Assembly (NCBI GenBank): GCA_015143295.1
Contig: CM026557.1
Span: forward strand, 22,539,760-22,603,759
From: Tetracentron sinense
Taxonomy: Eukaryota > Streptophyta > Magnoliopsida > Trochodendrales > Trochodendraceae
DNA length: 64,000 nucleotides
Direction: 5' to 3'
Each line of letters begins with the position of its first letter. Position 1 is the first letter of the stretch. This document shows, piece by piece, positions 1 to 11,914 of this stretch. A program made the position numbers and the translations under genes. The notes under the pieces are model-generated. The model ran no database searches and was not told where the DNA came from. It saw only the letters and a list, made by a program, of their open reading frames with translations.

Positions 1-15
1 CGGCGTCAATCTCAC

Positions 16-500
16 ATGAGCATGAGGTGGATGTTTAGGGACACATGGCGCCATTTGGTATGGGGCACACAAGATCTGTGTGCAAGGTTGCACACACAAA
101 ATGGTCTCCAAATGGACACATTTCCAAGAGTTGGGACCTATGAAGGACAGATGAATGGATTTCCAAGGGTTAAGGCCAACGCATGTCCAAGTGTCAAAGA
201 AGAAACATTTCCAAGGATGGGGAAGACAATTTATGGGGTTGGGATAGATGCATTTTCAAGGATAGGAGATTTCCCGGGTTGGCAAGGGACCTTAATTTCC
301 TACAAGTAAGGTAGAGGAGCTGATAGAGTCCTAATATAAATTTATTTGTATTCAATTCTTCTGAACAGGTGGGGGTATTCCCACTGCTCATGGGTCAGCT
401 TCTTCCCTCATGACTTTATTCTTTTTTTTAGCAATTGGTCCTTGTAACTTGGATCACTTGAATCAAATGTAATGAAAATGCCCCATTTTCTACGATTTGT
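16..500 (+). other. Possible 3' end of an unrecognised gene (weak)
   Basis: An open frame from 16 to 309 carries a loosely repeated motif (DTFPRVG, NGFPRVK, ETFPRMG, DAFSRIG) and has lower A+T than the DNA around it. A donor-like site (GTAAGG at 306) and an acceptor-like site (CTGAACAG ending near 368) could join it to a short final exon, after which the sequence becomes T-rich like a 3' UTR. I do not recognise the protein, and the frame may start left of the window. A non-coding or decayed repeat origin is equally possible. Confidence 0.18.
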
Positions 501-3218
501 GTCATTCTGTTCAGAAGAGCGGAGATGAAAGCCAGGGGCTTGGGTTGCTTGGACGAGTCTCTGAGTTTTAGTCCTCAGCCCGACTAGATTTGTGGCTGTT
601 GCCCTAACTTTGCTAGAATTTAGAAGAAAAGATCTTCATCAAAAGATCAAATAGAAGTAGTTGAAAACTAATTGACATCTTATGTTAGTTGAAAACTAAT
701 CCAAAATTGACTAACTTCGGAAAGATCTTCATCAAAAGATCAAGAATTATTCTCGATTGTTTTAATTGAATGTTCTAACTAATTGACACCTGAATCTCTC
801 AAGTTATATCCTATCTATTTGTGTTCACATGGGGAATTACTTTCTTGTTCTTTTTTCCTTGCAATACTTGGTTAGTATCCCGGGTTCCAATTTTGCTAGA
901 ATTTTTCCATTGTTGTGCATTATTTATTTGTGACTTACTCTGTGTAAATTTTCAGCTAGAAAAATTGTCTTAGATGATTTTTTTCTTGATTGCCGAATAT
1001 TACTGTTCTTAGCAATTTGTATGCGAAGAAGCTGGGTCATTATTGACCTTGTTCTAAAATTCACACACTCTATTTCTTACTCAAGAAAGAAAAGGAGATC
1101 TTCTTACCCCATTCATAGGAGTCATTTGGATGTAAAGAGACATTAATGCAATCTCGAGCATCCAATTGGCACAACCAGCAATATAGTACCTTCGTATCAT
1201 TTGAGTTTTCGTTCATGAACTAATGAGAAAACAAACAGCACATAAGATTTTTCCTTTAACTAATCCGCGAAAGTCATGTATTAGTTAAATCTCTATTTTT
1301 TATTATTACACAATGGCCATCCTAACCCTATCTGGTATTTTTGAATATGTTTAGACATTTTTAGGTAGTGTCGATTTCGATTGGTTTTGAGCAAGCTTGG
1401 GTAAATAGCTCGATTTACTTTGACTTGCTTACTGCACTCCCATTAATTCTGCTGTATTCAGCTTAGGTCCGCCTTAAAGTCAATTACAGTTATCTTCATC
1501 CCTGACTTCTTCATCTTTCAAATTCCAGAAGTGTCCATTAATCAGCCTCTTTTCTTCTTATCCTATTTCTCTTTACAACTTTTCTTTTTAAACTTACAGC
1601 TCTCCTTTCAACTATTCAAATTACACCACCTTGAGTGCCATTCTGTTTTCAAGTTAATTTAACTAATTTTCAGATTATTCTAATAATCAATTCCACATGA
1701 GAAGTGAGAATCCTAACTAGTGAAAGGGTCCTCCCAATTCAGGTTTTGTTCTTTCTGTAAATGGAAAATAGTTCTCTTAAAAGGGTATAACCAGCAAAAG
1801 GAGTAGCTCTCATCAATGCTTCCATACAGCATTTAGTTACTAAAGATGGAACACCCAACAGTCAGTTCTTGCCAACTTGATAGATTTGGTTTTCGACCAT
1901 GCTGCAGCTCACTCGTAACTATATCATGGACCTCATCATATCGAGTAAAGTTCTATTACAATGCTCCTCCATCCTCAGTGCCATTCTGTTGGGAGTGTAA
2001 GCTGTTTTTATTGGGAAATGATACCTTCTTTCAGGTAAATTTCACATAGATTCAAGAGGTTCAAGTTTACCTTGACCCAATTCAGATGAGACCATCAACA
2101 CCCCCATTGTTTTAGCAAATACATACCATAAATGATTAATGTTCCAAATATACATATCTTTTGCACTTTGTATCTAAAATCAATCTCATTATTTCATTAA
2201 CATAAACTAAGTGTCAATGAACTAAGAGGTTAATAAATCTTTTGCACAAGCAGCCAGCAAGTAGATAAAAATGGAGGATGGTGGGATTGTTTCCCAACGC
2301 AATCAGATTTTGGGGGTTACTTTTGTCTGTTTCTTTTGATTTTTTTTTTTTTCCTGGTGTAGAGATATCTGAGTCCGACTGTATTTTTTTTATTTTTTTG
2401 GGTTAGGCCAATACGGTTAGGCCGCAACCCTAGTTAGCAGTTATTAGTGGTAGTCAGACATTTTTGTTCTACGTAGTCAAAAGTATGGTTAAGCCGTAGC
2501 TCCTGTTAACATTTTTAGCAGTAGTTAGGGGATTAGAGAGCAGAGCGCCTAACTTGAAAACAAGAACCCCAGAAATGTTAGTTACTCAGAGTCTTCTAAA
2601 GAGGGACATGAAATATGTGACACCATTGTCTCGCCAGTACCAACTGGAGATGATCCCAAGTCCTTTTTCTCGCCTTTGTACCAGACTTGCTATACATACA
2701 GATGCGAGAGAGAGAGAATTTAACAGTAAGGAAAAAAAAAAAGGTGAGAGTTTGTTTGGACGTTAGAGTCCACAGGTTTGAGTCTTGTTTAATAAATCCA
2801 CGGCTGGTTTTTGTTAAAGGGTTTGTAGATGAGTTAATGATGCAGACATCATCAGAGAGCTGCGTTTGTCTTTATGTGAGCAGTGAATTGAATGTATAAT
2901 CTTTGGGGTTCTACCAAAAAAAGTAGTCTCCTGGATTTTCCCAGAAATCCTAGGAGGAGGAGGAAGAGGAGAATAGTCCCAACTTACAACTTAGCTATTA
3001 TATATTTTTTGTAAGCTTAGCATATATGTAAAGTATCTTATTGGTTTATTTGTTATTATGGAAGCTTGACATGTAAATGATCATATTGACTACTCTTATA
3101 TTGTTTTTCTTTTGAGGTTTATTGTTTAACAAACTCTTTTTAATGTTTGTAGGGAAGGCGGCATTCTCTCCCCGAGTCACCCCCAACTTCCAGGCAATGT
3201 TTATTAAAGAATTTTAGA
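501..3218. other. Intergenic DNA, no gene recognised
   Basis: AT-rich sequence with frequent stops in all frames. It has T-rich runs near 2338-2400 and a short GA run near 2705-2720. I see no domain, tRNA or clear element end. The part nearest 3218 may be the interior of the CACTA relic that follows, but no CACTA left terminus was found here. Confidence 0.4.
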
Positions 3219-3401
3219 GGAGCAATTATTGCCTTGGGACGGATTCATGGCGATGTACCACAAAATCCTGAAGTATATAGCGTTATAGTAGATGACATCT
3301 ATGATCAAAATACAGATTTGTATGAACGAGTGGGAACACTTGGAGATATTAGCATTGGCGAAACTATCATTTGGCCCAAATATTGTGTTAAATTTCTTTG
3401 A
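3219..3401 (+). pseudogene. CACTA (En/Spm) transposon protein, C-terminal fragment
   Basis: The frame 3219-3401 reads 60 codons and a stop, beginning GAIIALGRIHGDVP and ending SIGETIIWPKYCVKF. This resembles the small C-terminal domain of plant CACTA-encoded proteins, in which a beta-rich stretch ends in a 'GD..G..I.WP' motif. It has no start codon, and an acceptor-like AG lies just before it (3216-3219), so it looks like a last exon or its remnant. About 260 bases downstream lie the subterminal repeats and GTAGTG end expected of a CACTA element, which supports the call. The family assignment is from memory of motif shape. It could be another plant protein fragment. Confidence 0.4.
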
Positions 3402-3639
3402 CTTTTGTATTGACATATAAATTGGTTAAGTATTTATCTTTTCGTTGTTTGTGCGTGTGATTGCCTCGTTTGCTTGATAATTAGAAGATGAAGTTGTGTA
3501 TTGTATTGTATTGTATTGTGTGATGGGTTGGACTAAATGTATATTAAAGCGAATTTGCAGGTAAAATGTATAATTGACAGGTTCATTTAGGTAATATGTA
3601 TAACTGACAGGTTCATCTAAGGAAAAAATAGTGAGTTTT

Positions 3640-3928
3640 TTTTTTAAATTTTTCGTCAAAAACGACGGCTATTGGCCGTCGTTTATAATAAAATTAATTT
3701 TTTTTAAAAATCGTATGCCGAGAAATAAACGACGGCTTTAATACGCCGTTTATTGAAACGACGGTCACTGGCCATCGTTCTTTCCGACATAATAACGACT
3801 GCTATAGGCCGTCGTTTATGATGAACTACACCCCCATTCCCCACGGCCTACACGACGGCCGAAGGACGTCGTAATTGTGTTTCAACGACGGGTTTGGGCC
3901 GTCGTTTTTAGCGCATTTTCACGTAGTG
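3640..3928 (+). mobile_element. CACTA element right end with ACGACGGC subterminal repeats
   Basis: The block holds many direct and inverted copies of ACGACGGC and GCCGTCGT, separated by short AT spacers. It stops at ACGTAGTG (3921-3928), the reverse complement of the CACTA-type terminus CACTACGT. Clustered short subterminal repeats next to a CACTA terminus are the signature of plant En/Spm elements. No matching left end was found, so the element is truncated or its left side has decayed. Sequence resuming at 3929 is an LTR-like relic, suggesting insertion into that repeat. Confidence 0.65.
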
Positions 3929-4930
3929 CTTATGATTTCTCTAGACAAGGTACCCCAAAGGCTTATGACCCGCCTTTGGTGTATAATGATATATATATAT
4001 ATATATATATATCTGGAGGAAGGATTATGAGATGTGGTCTAGAGGGTCAGGAGAGAATTTATTAAAATAGATAAACTCTTTTTTGAAAGAAGTTTGCTCT
4101 TTTAACCTTTGAAGTATGCATCCAAAAGCTTGTTTAGGTCATAACAGTTTAAAGGATTAAGTCATAACTGAAAGTTGGTTATGGCGGTTTGATGAGCTGA
4201 CAACTCTTTTCTAAAAGAACACGTGATATTTAAACAAATAAAACTCTCTTTAACGGGTGTAAGCTGTTCTTAACAGAATATGAGTTAGTTATTGACGGAA
4301 TGGCTCCACTTAACAGATTCTATCTACTTTCTAACAGAAAGGCTCCATTTAACGGATTCCATCAATATTCTAACAGATTGCCTCCGTTTAACATAATACA
4401 GTTGCCACACATCCAAAATCAGTTAGACATCACATCAAAGATTATTTTAATATATTATTAAATTAAATGATTTTCTTCTAAAAATAGGAGGATTCCTTTG
4501 GGGGGAAAAATTAGATTTTTCAGAGATTGCAGAATTAGAATTAGGATTTTTGGAGGGAAAAGAAACATGATTATAGAGTGTTCTTAGGAAAAGTCTGCCA
4601 GTTCATCGAGTGTTCTTCATTGTTCCTTCTTCTCTCCTTTTAGATCATTTTCATTTTCTTTCCTCTATTCTTTACTCTCATCTTTTAGGAAACCTGGAGA
4701 AGTGCAATCATGGCGAAAACTACTTCAGGTTTGCAGATCACCCAGAAATACTTTAGAGGCGAAGTTTGAAAGTTGAAATAATTGTCTGAAAGCTCGAAGA
4801 TGATGATCCTGTTAAAGAGCTTGAAAACGATCCATCCATTTAAAAGTTGAACAGTCGTCCTGCTCAGCAAGCTTCCGAATCCTCGGATCCAACAACTCTA
4901 TTCTACAGAGATAGGCATTAATCTCTCATA
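3929..4930 (+). mobile_element. LTR-like repeat relic, same family as 20280-21640
   Basis: This stretch shares blocks with 20990-21540: a 'CTTATGACCCGC' region, a 'TTTTAACCTTTGAAG' block, a 'GGTCATAA' block and a pyrimidine-rich stretch around TTCTTCATTGTTC. That order (stem-loop rich, then a transcribed CT-rich leader) resembles an LTR. It contains a TA dinucleotide run (3989-4010) and an imperfect tandem repeat of about 43 bp (4297-4393). No coding region or second LTR is visible here. It is an old fossil of unassigned LTR family. Confidence 0.4.
3988..4011. repeat. (TA)n microsatellite
   Basis: An uninterrupted TA dinucleotide run of about 22 bases inside the LTR-like relic. Confidence 0.85.
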
Positions 4931-7650
4931 AGTAATCGCAATATATTTATCCATTGAAATGACTTCAAAGGCAAGCTTGGGCTGGAAATGGGTTTAACCA
5001 AAATGAGGTGATGAACAAGGCCTAGGCTAGAAGATTCCATCACTATCACCTCACCGGGCTTGGGCGTAGTCTTTCAGGCTTGCTTTAGCTCCGGTTGGAG
5101 CCTAGGCAAAAAACCTCGGCCCTTTAATAATTGTACCACCTTATGATAGGTTTCATCCTAGTATGCATCATATGTATGACCAGAAAAGTTAATAGGCCAC
5201 AGTCATATGTATGACAAGTTTATAGGCCACAGTTGTGATCTCTGCCTCAAAAATCTGACTGTTCATGATATCTTGGGCCCATCCAGTTTGTTTCTAGTTA
5301 TCATCTCCTTTGACTTCAACATATTAATCAAAAGTTAGGACCAAGTAATTGAGGGGTTTAAATGTCCAGAATAGCCTAGATGGTAACCTATTGCAGTTCA
5401 ACTTTTAAACATTTCAGTTGGCTTTATGTAGTGCAGGTCAACCTAGTCCATCCTAAAGCCAAATTTCCTCAACTTTTGCAACTAAGGACTCCATAAAAGT
5501 TTGGCATTATGGTTTTCACGTCAAATTACCTTCACTGGGGCTTTGCCATCATAAACATCGAGCTGTCAGGAAACATAAGAGAATTAGAGACTTATTCTAC
5601 ATGTATTTATTTTGTCACATGACTGAACAGAAAAAAAGAAAGAAACGAAGAAAAAAATATGCATGAACATCAAACAAGGATGGGATATATCCATCAAGAA
5701 GAGAAAATAATGCTTATGAATAAAGAACTGCACCGGATTGGTTAAGCAACCTATTCATATAAAAGCTAAATAAAACATACATAATCTGTAAGACTAGGAA
5801 ATAATGTAGAAGCTTCATGTGATGGTGGTGGTAAGCATAGCATGCGACTGATGCAGGACAATGCAATTGGCCTACGATGATGCAATTTAGAGATCAAAAT
5901 TTGAATTCCAGCAATATAGAAAGTTATAAAACTATCTCTAAGTTCACATGAATATAATAAAGAGAGTCAAAAGAAGAATTAGTAATACCTTAGGTCAAAC
6001 ACAATCCCGCAATAATAAATTTTCAAATTCAATCGGGTGATAGTAATGGAAGTGAGAACTTCCACTAGCTTAGGGGTTTCAGTTCAATAACCAATGTGAT
6101 TTCCATGTTCAATTGAGGATTTCAAGAAACTAAGTTAGGCTCAACAATGACTATAAATTAAACATGCATGTGGGGCACGGTTTCAAGTAGTATTGGGTTA
6201 AATAACACAAAACCAGCAGCAAGAACTAATGGATTTATGAAATTAGGGTTAGGGTTTAGGCATAGGTCTGTTTTTAGGGTTTGGAATGGTATTTAGGGTT
6301 TTTTTTTCTAAAAAAAATAATGGTATTTAGGTTGGCTGTAAAAACAATGTAGGAACTGTAGAAGGATGTAGCAATAGTGTTGGGCTTGTAGGGGACTTGG
6401 GACAACAATAGAAATAGGGTAGAGTGGTACGGCTGGGGCTGGACTGGTGTTGGGAATGAAAAAAGAGGCTGTGACAGTCAAAAGGATAGGGCTGGACAGG
6501 TGTAGGGGAGCCTGTGGCTGGGCTGAGAACAAGGATAGGGCTGTAGCTGAAGTTGTAGGCCGGTGGAGGGGCTGGGGCAGGTTGCAGATGCTGTTAGAAG
6601 GCCTGGACAGGACAGGGGAGGGGCTAGGGTGTCTTACGACTGCCAGGAAATAGCTGAGGTGGCCTATGGCTGAAGGGGAATTCTTGTAGGAAAAGGCAGC
6701 AGCAAGGGTCACGGTTGGGGGAGTGGTGCGGCAGCCCTAGGGAAGAAGGTGAAAGCTGTGGAAGTTAAGAGGGGGCTGGGGAATTTCTGTAGCAGCAAGG
6801 TAAAGGGTTCTAGGGTTTTTGTTTATTAGGGTTTTCAAGATAAAACAGAAAATAAAAGATAAAGGAAGGAGGAGAAGAAAGATAAATTACCTTGGAATTA
6901 CTCCAAGATTGACATCACACTATGACATCATACAATTCCCATTACAGGAGATTCTATAACAAAAAAAACTCTCATATTTCATTCATAAAAATTCTGTAAA
7001 TTTGTAATCTCCAAAGAAAATATTTATAAACAAAAGAATAAATTTGTAATCTCCAAAGAGAGATAAATAAAGGTATTGGGATCGAGTCCTAGAGAGGGAA
7101 TCTCCCAATTGGGTAATAGATTTCCTTGATGATGTGGCTGGAAGACCCACTCACCTTACTAACACTAACAACTAACTGTAGGCAAATGATGCCTTGTACC
7201 AAATAAAATATTTTTTATTTTGTATTTTATAGACTAAGGTGGTTTTAAAAAAAGCCAAAACTGTTCCTTAACGTCCATTATGCGATACGTAAAAGGGGGG
7301 GGGGGGTCGAAAACGGTCAAAACAGTGTCATATAAAGGATTTTCGTTACATAATAGCTGAGTCAACCGTTACATTACGGTTGAGACTCCTAGGGTTCGAA
7401 TACCCAATTTCCCCCATGTATTAATTTTTTTTTCTCTTCTCACTCATTTTACTGTTCATTTCGACCATTCTTTTCATTTCTTGTGAATCAAAAAAAAAAT
7501 CAAGCTTAAATCAAAGATTCAAGCCTTGAAATCTTAGGTAAACTTGTAGTCTTGTACCTAGACCCACATAAACATCGATCTTGCAACGATGGAGATGACG
7601 ATGATACCCACGAGCCAGCTCATGATTCCATGTGGCTCTAGGTAACTTGT
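4931..7650. other. Intergenic DNA; short telomere-like motifs and a G-run
   Basis: No gene is recognised. Copies of a TTTAGGG-like motif cluster at 6241-6300, too few to call an interstitial telomere. The stretch 6330-6830 is G-rich on the plus strand, which produces a spurious open frame. A run of 12 G lies at 7295-7306. A tRNA-like segment (7345-7405) with a B-box-like GGGTTCGAATACCC may be a SINE remnant; it is not a functional tRNA gene. Confidence 0.4.
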
Positions 7651-9866
7651 TGTAGAACCCCGAAACTTTTGCATATGTCTTGGTATGTGTGCCAAGGCAT
7701 GATGCCCATGTAATCACAAATTCATGAAATGAGAATTTGAAACTTTGAGAAGTTTTGTCAATAATGCTATGATAAATTAAATAAATTATTTAAGCACATC
7801 TATAAGCTTTAAAGAGACCTTAGTCATGTTTAGGAAAGGTCAAAAGGGAAATAAGATCAGTCCAAGTAGTGGAAACGTGTGAAAAATGGACTCAGGATCA
7901 GATTTGCAGAACAACCGATCACTCGGTCCATTCAGTGATCGATCGGTCCAAAACCGATCGATCGGTGGCTATCGACTAGTCAGAAATTTTGTATGGGGAA
8001 ATTTTCCAGAGAGCTGATTTTTTACCAATCGCTTGGTTAGGAAACTGATCGATCGGTAGGCAATTGATCGCTCGGTGTATCGTGTTTTGTAAGAATTTCA
8101 GTAAGGGTGTTTTCGTCTTTTGGGCGGTTCACTCTTACCTTAAGAGTCTTGCCCGAGCCTTTAGGGCTCATTTACAACACTCAGAAGATTTGAGAGCTAA
8201 GGAGAGGAGAGAAAGGGTTTTCTAAACCTAGGGTTTGCTTTTGGAGAAGAAATCAAAGGGTTGAAGACCTAGATCACTTCAAGCTCGGTTCTCCTTCAAG
8301 ATCAAGGCTCGAGCTAGTGTGGAGCACTTTCCCCAAGCTAGGGCAGCAAGTCACGTGCGTTTTGGAAGGGGATTTCTTCCCTCATTGGTCAAGGTCGGTA
8401 CTTCTTGCTACCCTCCTAATTATAGTTCCTCTTTTCCTTTATTGTTCTTGGTTTTCCCTCATTTATACATGTGCTACGAGTTGGGAGGTGTGAATGTTGT
8501 GAATGGAGATGGAATGGGCGATTGGATGCCAATGGTTGTGTTGTGATGATTGAAATGGGGAGGGCATTGTATCCATAATGAACGTCCATTTATTATGTGA
8601 GTAAACCTACCTAGAAAAGCATGATGTAGGTTTAATCAATAATGAACACACCATGTTTGATGAAATGCCGAGGTGAATAAAATGGATGATAAATTAAGAA
8701 AATGCATGCGTAAATACTTATGAACTTGTTAGGCTTATGATAGTGTGAGTTCTTGTTTTCCTTAAAATATCATGGATGCTTATTTGTTTAAATTGCTACA
8801 TGCTATATATTGTGAAATCCCCAAATGTCATATTTAATTTCCATTGCAAGTATGCACACGAATTCCACGAGCACGACATGGTTTATAAGTATTTTCAAGA
8901 ACGAGGTTAAGAGGTGGGACATATCCTACGATATGTTTTACCTCGCTTTTCACAAGAAACAAGAACAAATCATTCCTCGAGGGGTCTCCCCTCATCTCAC
9001 AAGAGCATCTCATTGAAGAAGGGTCTCCCTTCCCTCGCAAGTGCATACATATCATGAAGAAGGGTCTCCCTTCCCTCTCAAGGCATATCACAAACGCATC
9101 TCACAAGTACATCTCACAAGCGTATCTCACAAGTTACATGATCACAAGCAAATACGCATGACATGACACGATATACAAGAATCAAGCAAGACAAACAAGA
9201 CAAGTTTTCAAGCACGAAAAAGGGATTTCAAGTTAAGTCAAGTGCACGATGTTTCAAGGGTTTTATTGGTTTTTTTGTGAAATACAAGCATGATTATAAA
9301 TTCTTTACCTCCTTGTATGATATGAACTGTTCCTGCTTTATACATGTATATTTGTTTCCTGTTGTATGCACTGTTATCTCATGCTATGACTGTTGGTTAG
9401 TATTTAGTACCCGTTGAGTATTCCATGCTTAGCCGTACTTCTTATGTCGGCAGGTACTGAGGGAGCTGCCGCTCCATTCGATGTCTGTGCTCCGAGCCCT
9501 TGGGTGGAGGATGAGTATGTTGAGGAACCTTTGGAGGAACCTCCGGTCGAGGGTTACTATTAGGTGGTAGGAGGTTCTGAGTGAGATAGCTGTGGGTGAG
9601 TTGAGAGGCATATCCATGTATTTTGGCAGGCATGTCCGCACTTTCTTTCTTTTGGATTTCTTTTGTATAAACTTGGACTATGTGTATATATACATAGAGG
9701 TTGTTAGTCTTCCGCTGTGATATGTTAGAGAATGTTTCCGCTATTATCCTCTATTGTATATGCTCTGTGGGTGTTTTGCAGGTTGGTTTGTCAAGCAAGT
9801 CATGTAAGTCATGATTAGTCATCCAAGATTCACTCTAACTCCTAGGGTGGGTTTCGGTTCACGGCA
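7651..9866 (+). mobile_element. 5' LTR of a Ty3-type retrotransposon fossil
   Basis: The segment starts TGTAGAACCC and ends CACGGCA, giving TG...CA ends, and is followed after four bases by a primer-binding site. Within it lies a cluster of short palindromes (GATCGATC, CCGATCGATCGG) at 7910-8080, then a likely promoter and leader region (8150-8300). The part near 9415-9560 resembles the corresponding part of the solo LTR at 48199-50065, so the two belong to related families. The length of about 2.2 kb fits Del/Tekay-like Ty3 LTRs. Confidence 0.7.
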
Positions 9867-9870
9867 GAAG

Positions 9871-9890
9871 TGGTATCAAAGCCTAGGCTT
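9871..9890 (+). other. Primer-binding site, initiator-Met tRNA type
   Basis: TGGTATCAAAGC directly follows the LTR and differs at one position from TGGTATCAGAGC, the complement of the 3' end of plant initiator-methionine tRNA. This is the standard priming site of many plant LTR retrotransposons and fixes the orientation of this fossil as plus. Confidence 0.8.
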
Positions 9891-10226
9891 TAGGTCCTTA
9901 GGGTTACTTAGAATCTATACCACGGCTTGACAAGAGCATATGTCGGGAAAGAAATTAGGAAGGAAGTAAGTCGGAAGCGAGTCATGATTCCAAGTGTAAG
10001 ACTAAACTTTAGTCTTGGTATAAATGGTTGTTTCAACCAAGTACGGGTCCTAGGTACGCTAGAACACTAAAGTATAAGTATAATATGATAAATACTCTGA
10101 TGACTTGATGTGATGTATATTAGTATTATACAACTAATACAAATTGAATTATTGTGAAATGGCATTGAAATAAATTATGGTTTCAAGTTAGACTCATGTG
10201 GTGCTATTGATCTCAGGACATTAGTC

Positions 10227-11914
10227 ATGAGGCGGGGCACATGGGATCGTGGGCTACATACCAGAGCTTCCTCTTCTTCACGAGATGAGGATGAGCAGCC
10301 GGACCTCTCTCAGGTCTTAGGCTCCATTGCTGAGACACTAGCCATCTTGGCAGCTCGGCAAATCATACCATCATTAGCAGCACCTACTCCACTGCCCGGA
10401 GCTCCAGTACATCGTATAGCTGGAGTTGAGGCATTTCGGAGATTGAGGCCTCCATCCTTCTATGGGAGTGTGGACCCTCTCGCCGCAGAGGCATGGATTC
10501 TCCAGTTGGAGAAAATATTCACAGTTCTCTCGCCGACAGAGGAAGAGAAAGTAGCATGGGCCGTTTCATGCTAGAAGGTGAAGCCTACCATTGGTGGCTA
10601 TCCGCATTAAGGACACGAGACTTGACCATGCAAGGTCAACCTTGGACTTGGGATGAGTTCAAGGACACTTTTTACAAAAAGTATTTCCCTGTCAGAGTGC
10701 GGGAAAAGAAAGAGAGAGAATTCATCAACCTTGAGCAAGGTTTGATGTCGGTGGCACAATATGAGGCCAAGTTCTCAGAGCTATCACGCTTCGCGACACA
10801 TATGATTGCCACCGAGGCAATGAAGGCGAGAAGGTTTGAGCAAGGGCTCAAAGATGTTGTTATGGAGAAGGTTTCGGTTTTCAGGCATGCTACCTACCCT
10901 GAGGTAGTAGATAAGGCCTTATTGGTCGAGGTCAATTCTAAAGCGGTGTCTAAGAAGAGGGAGTTGGCGAGAGGCCAAGCCAGTAGTTCAGCACCTCCAA
11001 AGAGGCGGGCTCGTACCGGCCCTTATCAGTTTACATGGCCAGCACCACCGATGAGGCCGACTTATCCGCCTCCAGTCCCATGGCAGTACGTGCCACAAGC
11101 ACCTTGACCTTAGGCTCTTCCGGCTCCACGGCCTATTGCACCTCAGATAGCGAGGCATGCACCACCTCCGGCCGACCCCTCCGACTTTCACGTATGAGGC
11201 TTTCACTTCTTGTGGCAAGAGGCACCCGGCAGGAGATTGCCAAAGAGCATCAGGTGGATGTTTTCACTGCGGTCGTCAGGGCCATGTGATCAGGGATTGC
11301 CCGATTCGGCATTTGCCAGGCCAGGCTCAGGGGATTAGGCCCCCAGCTCGTCCAGCGGGATCTTACCAGGCATCCTCCCAGCCTACCCAATCTACACCTA
11401 CATCTCGCCAGGCGAACCAGGGGCGAGTATTTGCCTTGACAGAGGGTGACACACTTGCATCTGACAATGTGGTGCAAGGTACGCAGTTGTAGTTATTTGG
11501 TTATCCGTACATTAAAGTGTTATGTATTATTCGATTGTCTACATATATGGCCTGTTATATGTATATATCTATACGTATACGCTGTTGATGCATGGATTAA
11601 CTCCGCTAGTTAAAATTTCAGGAACCCTACTAGTCAATGAGTATTTGGCTCGAGTGTTGATTGATACCGGGTCTACTCATTCGTTTGTCTCGTCGAGTTT
11701 TTCAGAAGGTTTTTTGGTGGAGCCTAGTCAGCTAGAACCGGAGTTAGCCATTTTGACTCCTCTCGGCAAAACAGTATTGGCAGATAAAGTGTATAGAAAT
11801 AGTGTGGTCCAAATGGGAAGCCACAAGTTGGCAGTTGATCTCATCGTCCTTGGATTCCAGGACTTTGATGTCATGGTGGTGTACAACGCTATGATGGATG
11901 ACCAGGGTACTTGA
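10227..11914 (+). pseudogene. gag-protease region of the Ty3 (Del/Tekay-like) fossil
   Basis: The region encodes, in order, a retrotransposon Gag (LRPPSFYGSVDPLAAEAW, then the core EGEAYHWW and YFPVRVREKKEREF), a CCHC zinc knuckle (CFHCGRQGHVIRDC near 11254-11296) and a retroviral-type aspartic protease with the active-site motif VLIDTGSTHSFVS (near 11656-11695). Gag packages the element RNA and the protease matures the polyprotein. The order and motifs match Ty3/gypsy chromovirus-type elements. Reverse transcriptase, RNase H and integrase are not seen downstream. The element is broken, with several disruptions, and is a fossil. Confidence 0.85.

Noticed and set aside
6241-6300. Interstitial telomere repeat
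   Set aside because: Only a few imperfect TTTAGGG-like copies are present, well short of an array.
6308-6712. 134-codon open frame on the minus strand, rich in Ser and Pro
   Set aside because: It comes from a G-rich, low-complexity stretch, and an opposite-strand frame overlaps it. No splice context or known domain.
7345-7405. tRNA gene suggested by a B-box GGGTTCGAATACCC and an anticodon-like stem CAACCGT/ACGGTTG
   Set aside because: The D-arm is incomplete and the acceptor stem does not pair. At best this is a decayed tRNA-derived repeat.
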